Of a DNA stretch of 14,325 nt, positions 1-7,014 are shown piece by piece; positions within the stretch are counted from its first letter, which is position 1, and each line of letters starts with the position of its first letter. The position numbers and the translations under genes were made by a program. The DNA comes from Bacteroidota bacterium. Its GTDB lineage: Bacteria > Bacteroidota > Bacteroidia > UKL13-3. The stretch lies in NCBI GenBank assembly GCA_010027395.1, contig RGVD01000043.1:1-14325 (forward strand). Reading direction: 5' to 3'. The notes below the pieces were generated by a model. The model was not told the DNA's origin and did no database searches. It saw only the letters and a list, made by a program, of their open reading frames with translations.

Positions 1-1335
1 AAACCCACCAATGGCCATTGGTTCTTTATCTTTTGCCCTGCTTTGGTAGTGATCGAAATAGCATGGTCTACCTGGACTCATCACCACATAGTGTTTTTGT
101 TTAGCGGCTGCAATTCCACCATTGATACCTCGCCAACTCATGACTGCTGCATTGGGTGCAAGGCCACCTTCTAAAATCTCGTCCCAACCAATAATTTGTT
201 TACCATTTGCATTTAGAAATTTTTCAATACGGGTGATAAAATAACTTTGCAAAGCCTCTTCATCTGTTAAGTGCTCATCAGCCTTACGCTTCTGACATTT
301 AGGGCAAGTTTTCCAGCGGGTTTTCACACACTCATCTCCACCAATGTGAATATACTTTCCTGGAAAAAGGGGCATTACTTCTTTTAAGATATTTTCTAAA
401 AATGTAAAGGTCTCATCATTACCTGCACAATACACCTCATCCGAAACGCCCCATCTACTAAAGGTTTCAAAAGGTCCCGCATTGCAAGCAAATTGAGGAT
501 AGGCAGCCAAGGCCGCTGAAGAATGTCCTGGCATTTCTATTTCCGGCAATACTGTGATATGTCTTATCTTCGCATAAGCAACCACTTCTTTGATATCTTT
601 CTGGGAGTAATATCCTTCATACAAAGTGCTATCATATGTATCATTTGGAGAAGGTTTTCCTAATGAATCAAAAGTAGGTTTACCTATTAAAGTGGCTTTG
701 CGCTTGCTACCTATTTTGGTAAGCAATGGATATTTTTTGATTTCGATACGCCAACCTTGGTCATCAACCAAATGCCAATGAAAAACATTTAACTTGTACA
801 TAGCCAAATAATCAATGTATTTTTTCACTTCATCTTTGCTAAAAAAATGTCGGCTGCAATCCAAGTGCATGCCACGCCATTCGTATATTGGAGCATCAGA
901 AATATTTAGACAAGGAACAGATAAAGTGGTATTTTTTTCTAATGGTAATAACTGGAATAATGTTTGAATACCATTGAAGATACCAACAGCATTATTGGCC
1001 TGAATTGAAATCTGATTTGCCTTAACCGATAATTTATATGCCTCTTTGTTATCGCTTGACACTTTAGAAATAGGCAGTAATTGAATTTCTTGTTGGTTTG
1101 ATTTGCTATGATTTGTAATCTTTAACTTAATACCATAATTGCTTTGAATATATTCTTGTAAATACTTTGCTTCAGATGATTTCTTATCTGCCAATATACT
1201 GGTATTCTTATCTATAGTAAAGCTTCCCATGCCCATGGTTATTTGATTGGGTTTTGGAATTAAGGGCAATGTTTGCGCTTGAATGTTGTTTATTAAAACA
1301 ATCAGAGCAATATAAAATAAGAGGCGTTTAATCAT
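1..1335 (-). CDS. GH20 beta-N-acetylhexosaminidase, C-terminus cut by window edge
   Basis: Secreted glycoside hydrolase that would remove terminal N-acetylglucosamine or N-acetylgalactosamine from chitin-type or glycan substrates. I translated it from the ATG at 1335; the frame stays open to base 1, giving 445 residues without a stop, so the C-terminus lies outside. Residues 1-21 are a signal peptide (basic start, hydrophobic core, ending NIQAQ). An N-terminal GH20b-like domain spans about 22-145, then the catalytic barrel opens with WRGMHLDCSRHFF near residue 150. The hallmark catalytic pair Asp334-Glu335 lies in HIGGDECVK. Further family blocks are FHWHLVDDQGWRIEIKKYP, LPEIEMPGHS and IIGWDEILEGG. 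No lipobox cysteine is present, so a periplasmic or secreted enzyme is likely; T9SS export cannot be judged without the C-terminus. Family assignment is firm; the exact sugar specificity is not readable. Confidence 0.93.
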   Translation of the reverse strand, partial: MIKRLLFYIALIVLINNIQAQTLPLIPKPNQITMGMGSFTIDKNTSILADKKSSEAKYLQEYIQSNYGIKLKITNHSKSNQQEIQLLPISKVSSDNKEAYKLSVKANQISIQANNAVGIFNGIQTLFQLLPLEKNTTLSVPCLNISDAPIYEWRGMHLDCSRHFFSKDEVKKYIDYLAMYKLNVFHWHLVDDQGWRIEIKKYPLLTKIGSKRKATLIGKPTFDSLGKPSPNDTYDSTLYEGYYSQKDIKEVVAYAKIRHITVLPEIEMPGHSSAALAAYPQFACNAGPFETFSRWGVSDEVYCAGNDETFTFLENILKEVMPLFPGKYIHIGGDECVKTRWKTCPKCQKRKADEHLTDEEALQSYFITRIEKFLNANGKQIIGWDEILEGGLAPNAAVMSWRGINGGIAAAKQKHYVVMSPGRPCYFDHYQSRAKDKEPMAIGGF

Positions 1336-1386
1336 ACAAAGTGCTTGAACATTTATTTATAAAAGCAATAGTAATAAAAAGACAAA

Positions 1387-1394
1387 CAAAAATA
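1387..1394 (-). promoter_or_regulatory. Candidate -7 promoter element for the hexosaminidase gene
   Basis: On the minus strand the bases read TATTTTTG, an exact match to the Bacteroidota sigma-A -7 consensus TAnnTTTG. It would place the transcript start near 1381 and leave a leader of about 45 bases before the ATG at 1335. A TTTG that could serve as the -33 element lies at 1419-1422, 24 bases away, a little farther than the usual 19-21. Inferred from consensus only. Confidence 0.35.
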
Positions 1395-1479
1395 GCTTTA
1401 TAAAAAATTAAATTATCTCAAAATTGATGCAATAGAAACTAATAAAAATTATGAGATTCAAAACATGGATATAGTTATT

Positions 1480-1564
1480 GAACCCCTTCAGGGTTCGCTT
1501 GCTCTCTGTATTATTAACCGCAGGTTTCACCTGCGGCTATTGGTATTAAACCCCTTCGGGGTTT
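1480..1564. repeat. Cluster of three short hairpins, REP-like
   Basis: Three inverted repeats sit within 85 bases: GAACCC-cttca-GGGTTC (1480-1496), CCGCAGGT-ttc-ACCTGCGG (1518-1536) and AAACCCC-ttc-GGGGTTT (1548-1564). They are much richer in G+C than the surrounding AT-rich spacer. The similar loops and close packing resemble repetitive extragenic palindromes. That they are a dispersed family is inference, because only one copy of the cluster is in this window. The last hairpin is followed by only a short T-rich stretch, so a terminator role is possible but weak. Confidence 0.6.
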
Positions 1565-1592
1565 TCAATAGATTTAAGTATTATTAAAAAAC

Positions 1593-1610
1593 GTTCAATG
1601 GACATTGGAC
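1593..1610. repeat. Inverted repeat in the spacer between hexosaminidase and VF530 gene
   Basis: GTTCAATG (1593-1600) can pair with CATTGGAC (1603-1610) across a two-base centre, with one G-T pair. The nine bases ACGTTCAAT at 1591-1599 recur exactly at 1752-1760. No function can be assigned. Confidence 0.35.
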
Positions 1611-1719
1611 CAAATATATGAATAGGATATGATTTGTTAATAGACCCCTTTCATATTTCATAATATCTTAGTTTTATCTTTATAACAAATTAATTGTCGA
1701 TTTTATCTATAAAGAGATT

Positions 1720-1747
1720 GCTTCATCCCGATACATCGGGATGAAGC
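1720..1747. repeat. Perfect 13-bp palindrome with two-base centre
   Basis: GCTTCATCCCGAT (1720-1732) and ATCGGGATGAAGC (1735-1747) are perfect reverse complements around AC. The palindrome lies about 35 bases beyond the stop of the VF530 gene (minus strand), and a second weaker hairpin, ATTAGG / CCTAAT at 1759-1777, lies between. It may help end that transcript, but the bases that follow on the minus strand (aatctcttta) are a poor T-run. A dispersed intergenic palindrome of the kind common in Bacteroidota genomes is equally possible. Confidence 0.6.
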
Positions 1748-1780
1748 AAAGACGTTCAATTAGGAAAGAAGCCTAATCAA

Positions 1781-2008
1781 TTAAATCCCTTTTCTTAGGC
1801 AGTATAAATACAGACTCTCCACCTTAGCCCTTGCCCATGGCGTTTTACGAAGTAACTTCAGGCTTGATGAAATACTTGGGTTGTTTCTAAAACTATTTAC
1901 ACTGATTTTTTCTCCCAATTCCTCCCAACCAAAAGTGTTTACCAAATGGGTTAATATGGCTTCAAGGGTTTTGCCATGCAAGGGGTTGTTCTTTTGGGTT
2001 TCTTCCAT
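1781..2008 (-). CDS. VF530 family (DUF2132) small protein
   Basis: Complete 75-residue protein of the VF530/DUF2132 family, widespread in bacteria, whose members are usually annotated as DNA-binding; the biological role is not established. The family pattern is plain: HGKTLEAILTHLV at 12-24, the FGWEELGEKI turn and helix at 26-35, then NPSISSSLKLLRKTPWARAK at 43-62 and VESLYLYCLRK at 63-73, which is essentially the whole domain. The length is normal for the family. It stands alone: the lptB stop is 133 bases upstream and the hexosaminidase start is more than 440 bases downstream. I saw no TAnnTTTG element directly upstream. Identification is by remembered family motifs, not a search. Confidence 0.9.
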   Translation of the reverse strand: MEETQKNNPLHGKTLEAILTHLVNTFGWEELGEKISVNSFRNNPSISSSLKLLRKTPWARAKVESLYLYCLRKGI

Positions 2009-2081
2009 TTTATTTTAGGCTATCAGACACTAAAAATTGTTTGACTTAATTGACTTAAATATTTGAATGGGATTTCATTTA

Positions 2082-2131
2082 CCCGTCTGACGCCTTTCTC
2101 CCCAATACCTTACCCGTAATCGTCTGACGGG
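2082..2131. repeat. Inverted repeat with CGTC-T-GACG cores just after lptB
   Basis: CCCGTCTGACG at 2082-2092 and CGTCTGACGGG at 2121-2131 form an 11-base inverted repeat with one mismatch and a 28-base spacer. Each arm also contains its own small palindrome, CGTC-T-GACG. It begins ten bases past the lptB stop (minus strand). There is no T-run after the stem on the minus strand, so it is a poor classical terminator; a REP-like element or a transcript 3' end structure are both possible. Confidence 0.5.
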
Positions 2132-2140
2132 GTTTCGTTT

Positions 2141-2869
2141 CTAACTATACCTTAACTCAAAGTTTTGACCCAGGTATACTTTACGCACCATCTCGTCATC
2201 AGCTAGTTCTTGTGCAGTGCCTGTTTTTAGAATTTTACCTTCAAACAAAAGATAAGCCCTATCTACAATAGAAAGAGTTTCGTGTACATTATGGTCGGTA
2301 ATTAATATCCCTATATTTTTATGTTTAAGTCTAGCCACAATTTGCTGAATGTCTTCAACAGCAATAGGATCAATACCTGCAAATGGTTCGTCAAGTAAAA
2401 TAAACTTAGGGTTAACAGCCAAGGCACGTGCAATTTCAGTTCTGCGTCTTTCACCCCCACTCAACACATTACCCATGCTTTTACGCACTTTGTGTAAAGT
2501 GAATTCGCTAATCAAAGATTCAAGCTTTTCTTCAATTTCGGCTTTAGGAATATTATTCATTTCCATCACCGATCTAATATTATCCTCTACACTCAATGTC
2601 CTGAAAATACTAGGCTCTTGAGGTAAATATCCCAAACCTTTTTGAGCCCTTTTGTACATGGGCAAATTGGTTAGTTCTTCGCCATCTAACAACACACGAC
2701 CTGCGTCAGGCTTAATCAAACCTACTGTCATATAAAACGAAGTGGTTTTTCCTGCCCCATTTGGTCCTAACAATCCAACACACTCGCCTTGGTTTACTTC
2801 AATGCTCACATTGTCAACAACAGTGCGTTTCTTGTATCGTTTAACTAAATTTTCGGAACGTAAAATCAT
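2141..2869 (-). CDS. lptB: LPS export system ATP-binding protein LptB
   Basis: Cytoplasmic ATPase of the LptB2FG transporter that extracts lipopolysaccharide from the inner membrane and drives it across the Lpt bridge. The 242-residue length is typical. Walker A GPNGAGKTT is at 35-43, the Q-loop in YLPQEP around 81-86, the ABC signature LSGGERRR at 136-143, Walker B FILLDEP at 156-162 with catalytic Glu161, and the switch histidine in DHNVHE at 192-197. LSGGERRR followed by TEIARALA and the DHNVHETL segment are specific to LptB rather than to other ABC ATPases. It starts 29 bases after the stop of the purF-like gene on the same strand with no promoter motif between, so the two probably share a transcript. 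LptF, LptG, LptC and LptA are not in the window. Confidence 0.95.
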   Translation of the reverse strand: MILRSENLVKRYKKRTVVDNVSIEVNQGECVGLLGPNGAGKTTSFYMTVGLIKPDAGRVLLDGEELTNLPMYKRAQKGLGYLPQEPSIFRTLSVEDNIRSVMEMNNIPKAEIEEKLESLISEFTLHKVRKSMGNVLSGGERRRTEIARALAVNPKFILLDEPFAGIDPIAVEDIQQIVARLKHKNIGILITDHNVHETLSIVDRAYLLFEGKILKTGTAQELADDEMVRKVYLGQNFELRYS

Positions 2870-2898
2870 GTTATGTTAATTAGGTTAAAAACTATCTA

Positions 2899-4794
2899 TT
2901 AATAGGCTCTTCCGCTATTTCCTTCCACAAAATTGATAAAGGCTTTATTCACCACTTTATTACCACCTGGTGTAGGGTAATCGCCACTAAAATACCAATC
3001 ACCAGTATGATTTGGACAAGCTTTATGCAAGTTTTCGATGCTATTAAATATCACTTCCACTTCGGCATTTATCTCATTCGGTTTGGCAATCTGAGAAATT
3101 TTAGCCGAAATTTCTTCCACAGAAAAAAGGGCATACAATTCTTTCACATAATTCATCATCTCCTCTTTAGGCTTGCTTTCTTGAGCTTTGCATTTTTGAT
3201 ATACCTTATCTAAAAATGCATCTTTCTTATGATCTTTTATTAATGCAATCAGAGCTTGGAAGGCTATAAAATCCTTCATTTTACTCATATCAATACCATA
3301 GCAATCTGGGTAGCGAATTTGCGGTGCAGAAGAAACAATGATAATTTTCTTAGGATGTAATCTATCTAAAATACGCAGAATACTTTGCTTTAAGGTGGTA
3401 CCACGAACTATCGAGTCGTCAATAACCACAAGGGTATCTTTATCATTGTTAATGATACCGTAGGTCACGTCATACACATGGGCTACCATGTCTTCGCGAT
3501 GGGCATCATCGGTAATAAATGTTCTAAGTTTGGCATCCTTCACCGCTACTCGTTCACGTCTCGGATGAGTTTTAAGGATATTCATGATTTGGGTTAGGTC
3601 GGGCTGTGCACCTAGCTTAGCTATTTCATCCGCTTTCCAAACATCCAATAAATCTGTAACACCATCCACCATGCCATAAAACGCTACTGCAGCGGTGTTT
3701 GGAATGTATGAGAAAACGGTATTTTTAAAGTCATTACCCACCTGCTTCATAATAATGTCAGCTAACAAATAGCCCAACATTTTACGCTCTTTGTATATAT
3801 CGCGGTCATTGCCCCTAGAGAAGTAAATACGTTCAAACGAACATGATTTTTTCTCTAAAGCAGGCTTGATATTAACTTCTTCTATGTGTCCGTTTTTCTT
3901 AATGATTAGAGCATTTCCAGCACCTAATTCTTTTATTTCACGAATTGGAATGTTGAAACCGGTTTGTATAGCTGGCCTTTCGCTTGTTACTACGGCAAAC
4001 TCATCATTGTAGTAATAAAAACATGGTCTGATACCATTAGGATCACGCATCACAAAAGCATCTCCGTGACCAATCACTCCAGCCATCACGTAGCCACCAT
4101 CGGCTTCCTTCAAGGCCCGTTTTAGGATGTTTGACACATTTACATTTTCAGCAATTTTATCTGTAATCTGCTTGTTGCTATGACCTTCTAGTTTAAAACG
4201 AGTGAAATTTCTTTGGACTTCATCATCCAAGAAATGACCTATTTTTTCTAATAAGGTAACAGTATCAGCTCGTTCAACAGGATGTTGCCCCAAACTTACC
4301 AATACATCAAACAATTCATCCACATTGGTTAGGTTGAAATTACCCGCCAACATGAGGTTACGGCTAATCCAATTATTTTCGCGAATGAAGGGGTGGCATA
4401 AATCTACACTATTACCACCATGTGTGCCGTATCTTAAATGACCCAGCAAAACCTCGCCCATAAAAGGTACGTTTTTCTTCACATAATCAGCATCATTCAA
4501 TTGCTCTTTGCTACCCGATTTGCTTATTTTTTTTGATATGCTTTCAAAAATTTCTGCAATAGCGCCACTTGCATTGGCTCTTTTGCGATATATGAAAGTT
4601 TCGCCTGGTTCAGGGTCTAATTTCACAACACCTACTCCCGCACCATCTTGGCCGCGGTTGTGTTGCTTTTCCATCAGCAAATAAAGCTTTTGAAGGCCAT
4701 ATTGAGCTGAACCATACTTTTTTTGGTAATATGATAGGGGTTTTAATAATCGAATAAGGGCAATGCCACATTCGTGTTTTATATCGTCACTCAT
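2899..4794 (-). CDS. purF: Long-form amidophosphoribosyltransferase (PurF-like)
   Basis: Class II glutamine amidotransferase fused to a type I phosphoribosyltransferase; canonical PurF makes phosphoribosylamine from PRPP and glutamine, the first step of purine synthesis. The N-terminal nucleophile is Cys9 in HECGIALI, so an eight-residue propeptide would need removal. Other glutaminase blocks are LRYGTHG at 120-126 and GNFNLTN at 151-157. The transferase part has the PRPP loop LVVIDDSIVRGTT at 455-467, followed by SSAPQIRYPDCYGIDM at 488-503. At 631 residues it is well above the roughly 470-510 of common PurF. The extra sequence lies in the glutaminase part (about 80-110 and 195-220), before the PRPP loop and at the C-terminus, which ends in GDYPTPGGNKVVNKAFINF. 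Long forms like this are known in Bacteroidota, some of which also carry a short PurF, so the in vivo role is slightly uncertain. Confidence 0.88.
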   Translation of the reverse strand: MSDDIKHECGIALIRLLKPLSYYQKKYGSAQYGLQKLYLLMEKQHNRGQDGAGVGVVKLDPEPGETFIYRKRANASGAIAEIFESISKKISKSGSKEQLNDADYVKKNVPFMGEVLLGHLRYGTHGGNSVDLCHPFIRENNWISRNLMLAGNFNLTNVDELFDVLVSLGQHPVERADTVTLLEKIGHFLDDEVQRNFTRFKLEGHSNKQITDKIAENVNVSNILKRALKEADGGYVMAGVIGHGDAFVMRDPNGIRPCFYYYNDEFAVVTSERPAIQTGFNIPIREIKELGAGNALIIKKNGHIEEVNIKPALEKKSCSFERIYFSRGNDRDIYKERKMLGYLLADIIMKQVGNDFKNTVFSYIPNTAAVAFYGMVDGVTDLLDVWKADEIAKLGAQPDLTQIMNILKTHPRRERVAVKDAKLRTFITDDAHREDMVAHVYDVTYGIINNDKDTLVVIDDSIVRGTTLKQSILRILDRLHPKKIIIVSSAPQIRYPDCYGIDMSKMKDFIAFQALIALIKDHKKDAFLDKVYQKCKAQESKPKEEMMNYVKELYALFSVEEISAKISQIAKPNEINAEVEVIFNSIENLHKACPNHTGDWYFSGDYPTPGGNKVVNKAFINFVEGNSGRAY

Positions 4795-4810
4795 AATAAA
4801 AATGGAGCAG

Positions 4811-4818
4811 CAAAGCTA
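4811..4818 (-). promoter_or_regulatory. Candidate -7 promoter element for the purF-lptB unit
   Basis: The minus strand reads TAGCTTTG, an exact TAnnTTTG match, 16 bases before the purF ATG at 4794. It lies in the 65-base gap after the thioredoxin-like gene and would give a very short leader. I see no convincing -33 TTG at the expected spacing, so confidence is limited. Confidence 0.35.
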
Positions 4819-4859
4819 ATTGATTTGTTGAAAGGGATGAATAATAAATCTCAACATTT

Positions 4860-5318
4860 TTATTTATTATCGCTAATAACTTTATCCATAACCGACATGA
4901 AATCAGCAGGACCAAGGTAACCTGGTTGCATTAACAGGCTGCGTTTTACGGGCGAGATAAAATAAGTGGTTGGAAAACCAGTTGACTCTCCCCTATTTAG
5001 CTGACCAAAAAACTCAGCTGCCGAGTAGGTTTGGCTATCAACCTTGTATTTCAAATCCCTTAATTCTGGATTGAATTTAATAGCAATAAAATGTTGGTTA
5101 AGCTTTTTGATTACATCCGCATTTGCATATGTATCGCGGTCCATACGCTTGCACCATCCACACCAATCGGTATAGGCATCTATTAATAAAATTTTTCCTT
5201 GTTTTTGAGCCAATGGATAACCTTCGTTCCAAGAGTACCACTTAAGGGAGTCTTGCTGTTTAGGCGCAAATGACACAATCATTGGAAGGATGGCAATGAG
5301 TAATATTAGCTTTTTCAT
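4860..5318 (-). CDS. Exported thioredoxin-like protein (CGWC motif)
   Basis: Predicted periplasmic thiol-disulfide protein of the thioredoxin_7/DUF255-like kind. I chose the ATG at 5318 because it begins a standard signal peptide (MKKLILLIAILPMIVSFA); a longer in-frame start at 5408 would add 30 residues that look unlike a leader. From 5318 the protein has 152 residues. The redox motif is in DWCGWCKRMD, with Cys53 and Cys56, and the cis-proline loop is GFPTTYF with Pro116. The segment between them carries an extra helical insertion (RDLKYKVDSQTYSAAEFFGQ). The spacing to purF downstream is 65 bases with its own promoter-like motif, so co-transcription is uncertain. Partner proteins are unknown; the CGWC motif suits a disulfide reductase in the envelope. 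Confidence 0.85.
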   Translation of the reverse strand: MKKLILLIAILPMIVSFAPKQQDSLKWYSWNEGYPLAQKQGKILLIDAYTDWCGWCKRMDRDTYANADVIKKLNQHFIAIKFNPELRDLKYKVDSQTYSAAEFFGQLNRGESTGFPTTYFISPVKRSLLMQPGYLGPADFMSVMDKVISDNK

Positions 5319-5533
5319 GTATTCAAATATGTTGTGGCAAATCCAATTAAACAAATATTGCACCAAAAAATTAATTGAGGAGTTACGATCTACGATCCTG
5401 CCTTTCATGGTGTTTTAAAAAAATGAAAACGAAAAGCCTTTTAGTTTTGGTTATTTGTTGGTTTGTCACTTTCTAAAAATAATAAACTTTGATGGAGGCT
5501 AGTAATAATATCATACCTCGTTTGGTTAATTTA

Positions 5534-5541
5534 TATATTTG
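5534..5541 (+). promoter_or_regulatory. Candidate -7 promoter element for the DNase I-like gene
   Basis: TATATTTG is an exact TAnnTTTG match ending six bases before the ATG at 5547. Transcription would then start at or next to the start codon, giving a leaderless or nearly leaderless message. No good -33 TTG is seen at 19-21 bases upstream. Confidence 0.35.
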
Positions 5542-5546
5542 TAAAA

Positions 5547-6866
5547 ATGAAAAAAGTAAATTCATCTATACTTGTCTTCGTTATGAATTTGCTTTTTATG
5601 GGCAACTTTCAAATTGTCAGAGCGCAATCTTTAGTTGATTCTATTAAAGTGATGAGCTATAATGTAGGTAATTTTGGTACTGCTCCTTCAAGTAATTGTC
5701 CACTCTTTAATTTCAATCTCAAAAGTAATTATCTTAAAACCATTCTCCAATATGATAAGCCTGACATCATAGCTATGTTAAAAATAAATGCTAGCAAAAG
5801 CTTTTGTAAGGATACCATAATAAATTATGTGCTTGATTCAATTTGTTTGGGTTGCTGGAATTATGGAGAGTATACTCTTGAATCTTCGTATCCTAAAGTA
5901 AATATGTTTTATTTTAATAAGAATAAATTTGGATTTGTGAAGACTGCAGTAATTTATAATGCTGATAAAAATATTAGTGATATTACCTTACACAAATTAT
6001 TTTATAGGGCTAATGATTTGGCAGATATTCATGATACTATTTTCATTAATTTTGTAGTAGCTCATTTAAAATCTGGTGCTAACAATACTAACGATAGAGC
6101 AACTGAGATAGCAGGTGCAATGTCTTGGCTTAATGCAAATATTTCAAATAATGAAAATATTGTTTTCATGGGAGATTTGAATACCACAAGTTCGAATGAG
6201 AGTTGTTTTCAGTCATTAATAAATCCAATAAATTCTAATATAAAGTTTTTTGACCCACCAAACCAATTGGGTAATTGGGATTCACAGCCCAATAGTTTTG
6301 CATATTATTTAACGCAAAGCACTCGAACAAATGACCCGGGAGATTGCAATGCAGTTGGTGGAATGGACAATCGTTTTGATCATATTTTGTTAAATGCAAG
6401 TCTAATGAATGGGACTCATTCATTTAAATATATGTCTGGATCTTATCAAGTAATTGGTCAGGATGGATTGCATGTAAATAAAGCTTTAATAGATCCACCC
6501 TCAAATCCAACAATTCCTTCAGATATGACTAATGCCTTGTATTATATGAGTGAGCATTTGCCAGTTGTACTTAAATTGATAATAAATGATACCATTATTT
6601 CAGGAATACAAACCTTATCAAATCAACAAGCTTCGTTTGAATTATACCCAAATCCAAGTAACTCTAAAATAAACATTCTAGCCAGTGGCAACAACAAAAT
6701 TGAATCTATTAAATTAGTATCTATTTTGGGTGAAGAAATATTTAGTAACATAATAAACAGCAATCAAGCAAGCATAGATGTGAGTTCATTTTCAAAAGGA
6801 TTGTATTTAATACAAATAATATATGAGAATAAAAAAATTGCAACGAGACGCATAGCCATACAATAA
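5547..6866 (+). CDS. Secreted endonuclease/exonuclease/phosphatase (DNase I-like) protein with T9SS tail
   Basis: Exported protein of 439 residues with a DNase I-like fold. Residues 1-26 form a signal peptide ending VRAQ. The catalytic domain spans about 32-347: SYNVGNF at 37-43, AHLKS with His173 at 172-176, GDLN at 209-212, RFDHILL at 276-282 and SEHLPV at 335-340. Residues about 365-439 (FELYPNPS onward, ending TRRIAIQ) are a type A T9SS sorting domain, so it should cross the outer membrane by type IX secretion. Two positions depart from the family: the usual metal-binding glutamate after PDIIA is Lys79 (PDIIAMLKI), and the final Asp-His is Glu336-His337. Activity is therefore doubtful or altered; substrate could be nucleic acid or a phosphodiester lipid. 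A second secreted nuclease follows 148 bases downstream on the same strand. Confidence 0.88.
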   Translation: MKKVNSSILVFVMNLLFMGNFQIVRAQSLVDSIKVMSYNVGNFGTAPSSNCPLFNFNLKSNYLKTILQYDKPDIIAMLKINASKSFCKDTIINYVLDSICLGCWNYGEYTLESSYPKVNMFYFNKNKFGFVKTAVIYNADKNISDITLHKLFYRANDLADIHDTIFINFVVAHLKSGANNTNDRATEIAGAMSWLNANISNNENIVFMGDLNTTSSNESCFQSLINPINSNIKFFDPPNQLGNWDSQPNSFAYYLTQSTRTNDPGDCNAVGGMDNRFDHILLNASLMNGTHSFKYMSGSYQVIGQDGLHVNKALIDPPSNPTIPSDMTNALYYMSEHLPVVLKLIINDTIISGIQTLSNQQASFELYPNPSNSKINILASGNNKIESIKLVSILGEEIFSNIINSNQASIDVSSFSKGLYLIQIIYENKKIATRRIAIQ

Positions 6867-7014
6867 ATTGTAATTATTTTCCCTAAAATAAAATTATGCA
6901 GAAAGTAACTCATTCAAAAAAATGAAATACCAATAATTGACATTATTTCAAAGCATAAAACATAGATAATACTTATTCCATAAATTATATTTAGTATCGC
7001 AGTTTATTTAGCCT

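Noticed and set aside
1591..1760. Possible small transposon flanked by the direct repeat ACGTTCAAT
   Set aside because: Nine-base flanks 152 bases apart suggested a target duplication, but there are no matching terminal inverted repeats inside them and nine-base repeats in AT-rich spacer can arise by chance.
2349..2621. Plus-strand open frame of 90 codons inside lptB
   Set aside because: Lies wholly antisense to a well-supported LptB frame with all ABC motifs; no independent signal.
5319..5408. Upstream in-frame start of the thioredoxin-like gene at 5408
   Set aside because: The extra 30 residues precede a complete standard signal peptide, so export would be hard to explain with the longer form.
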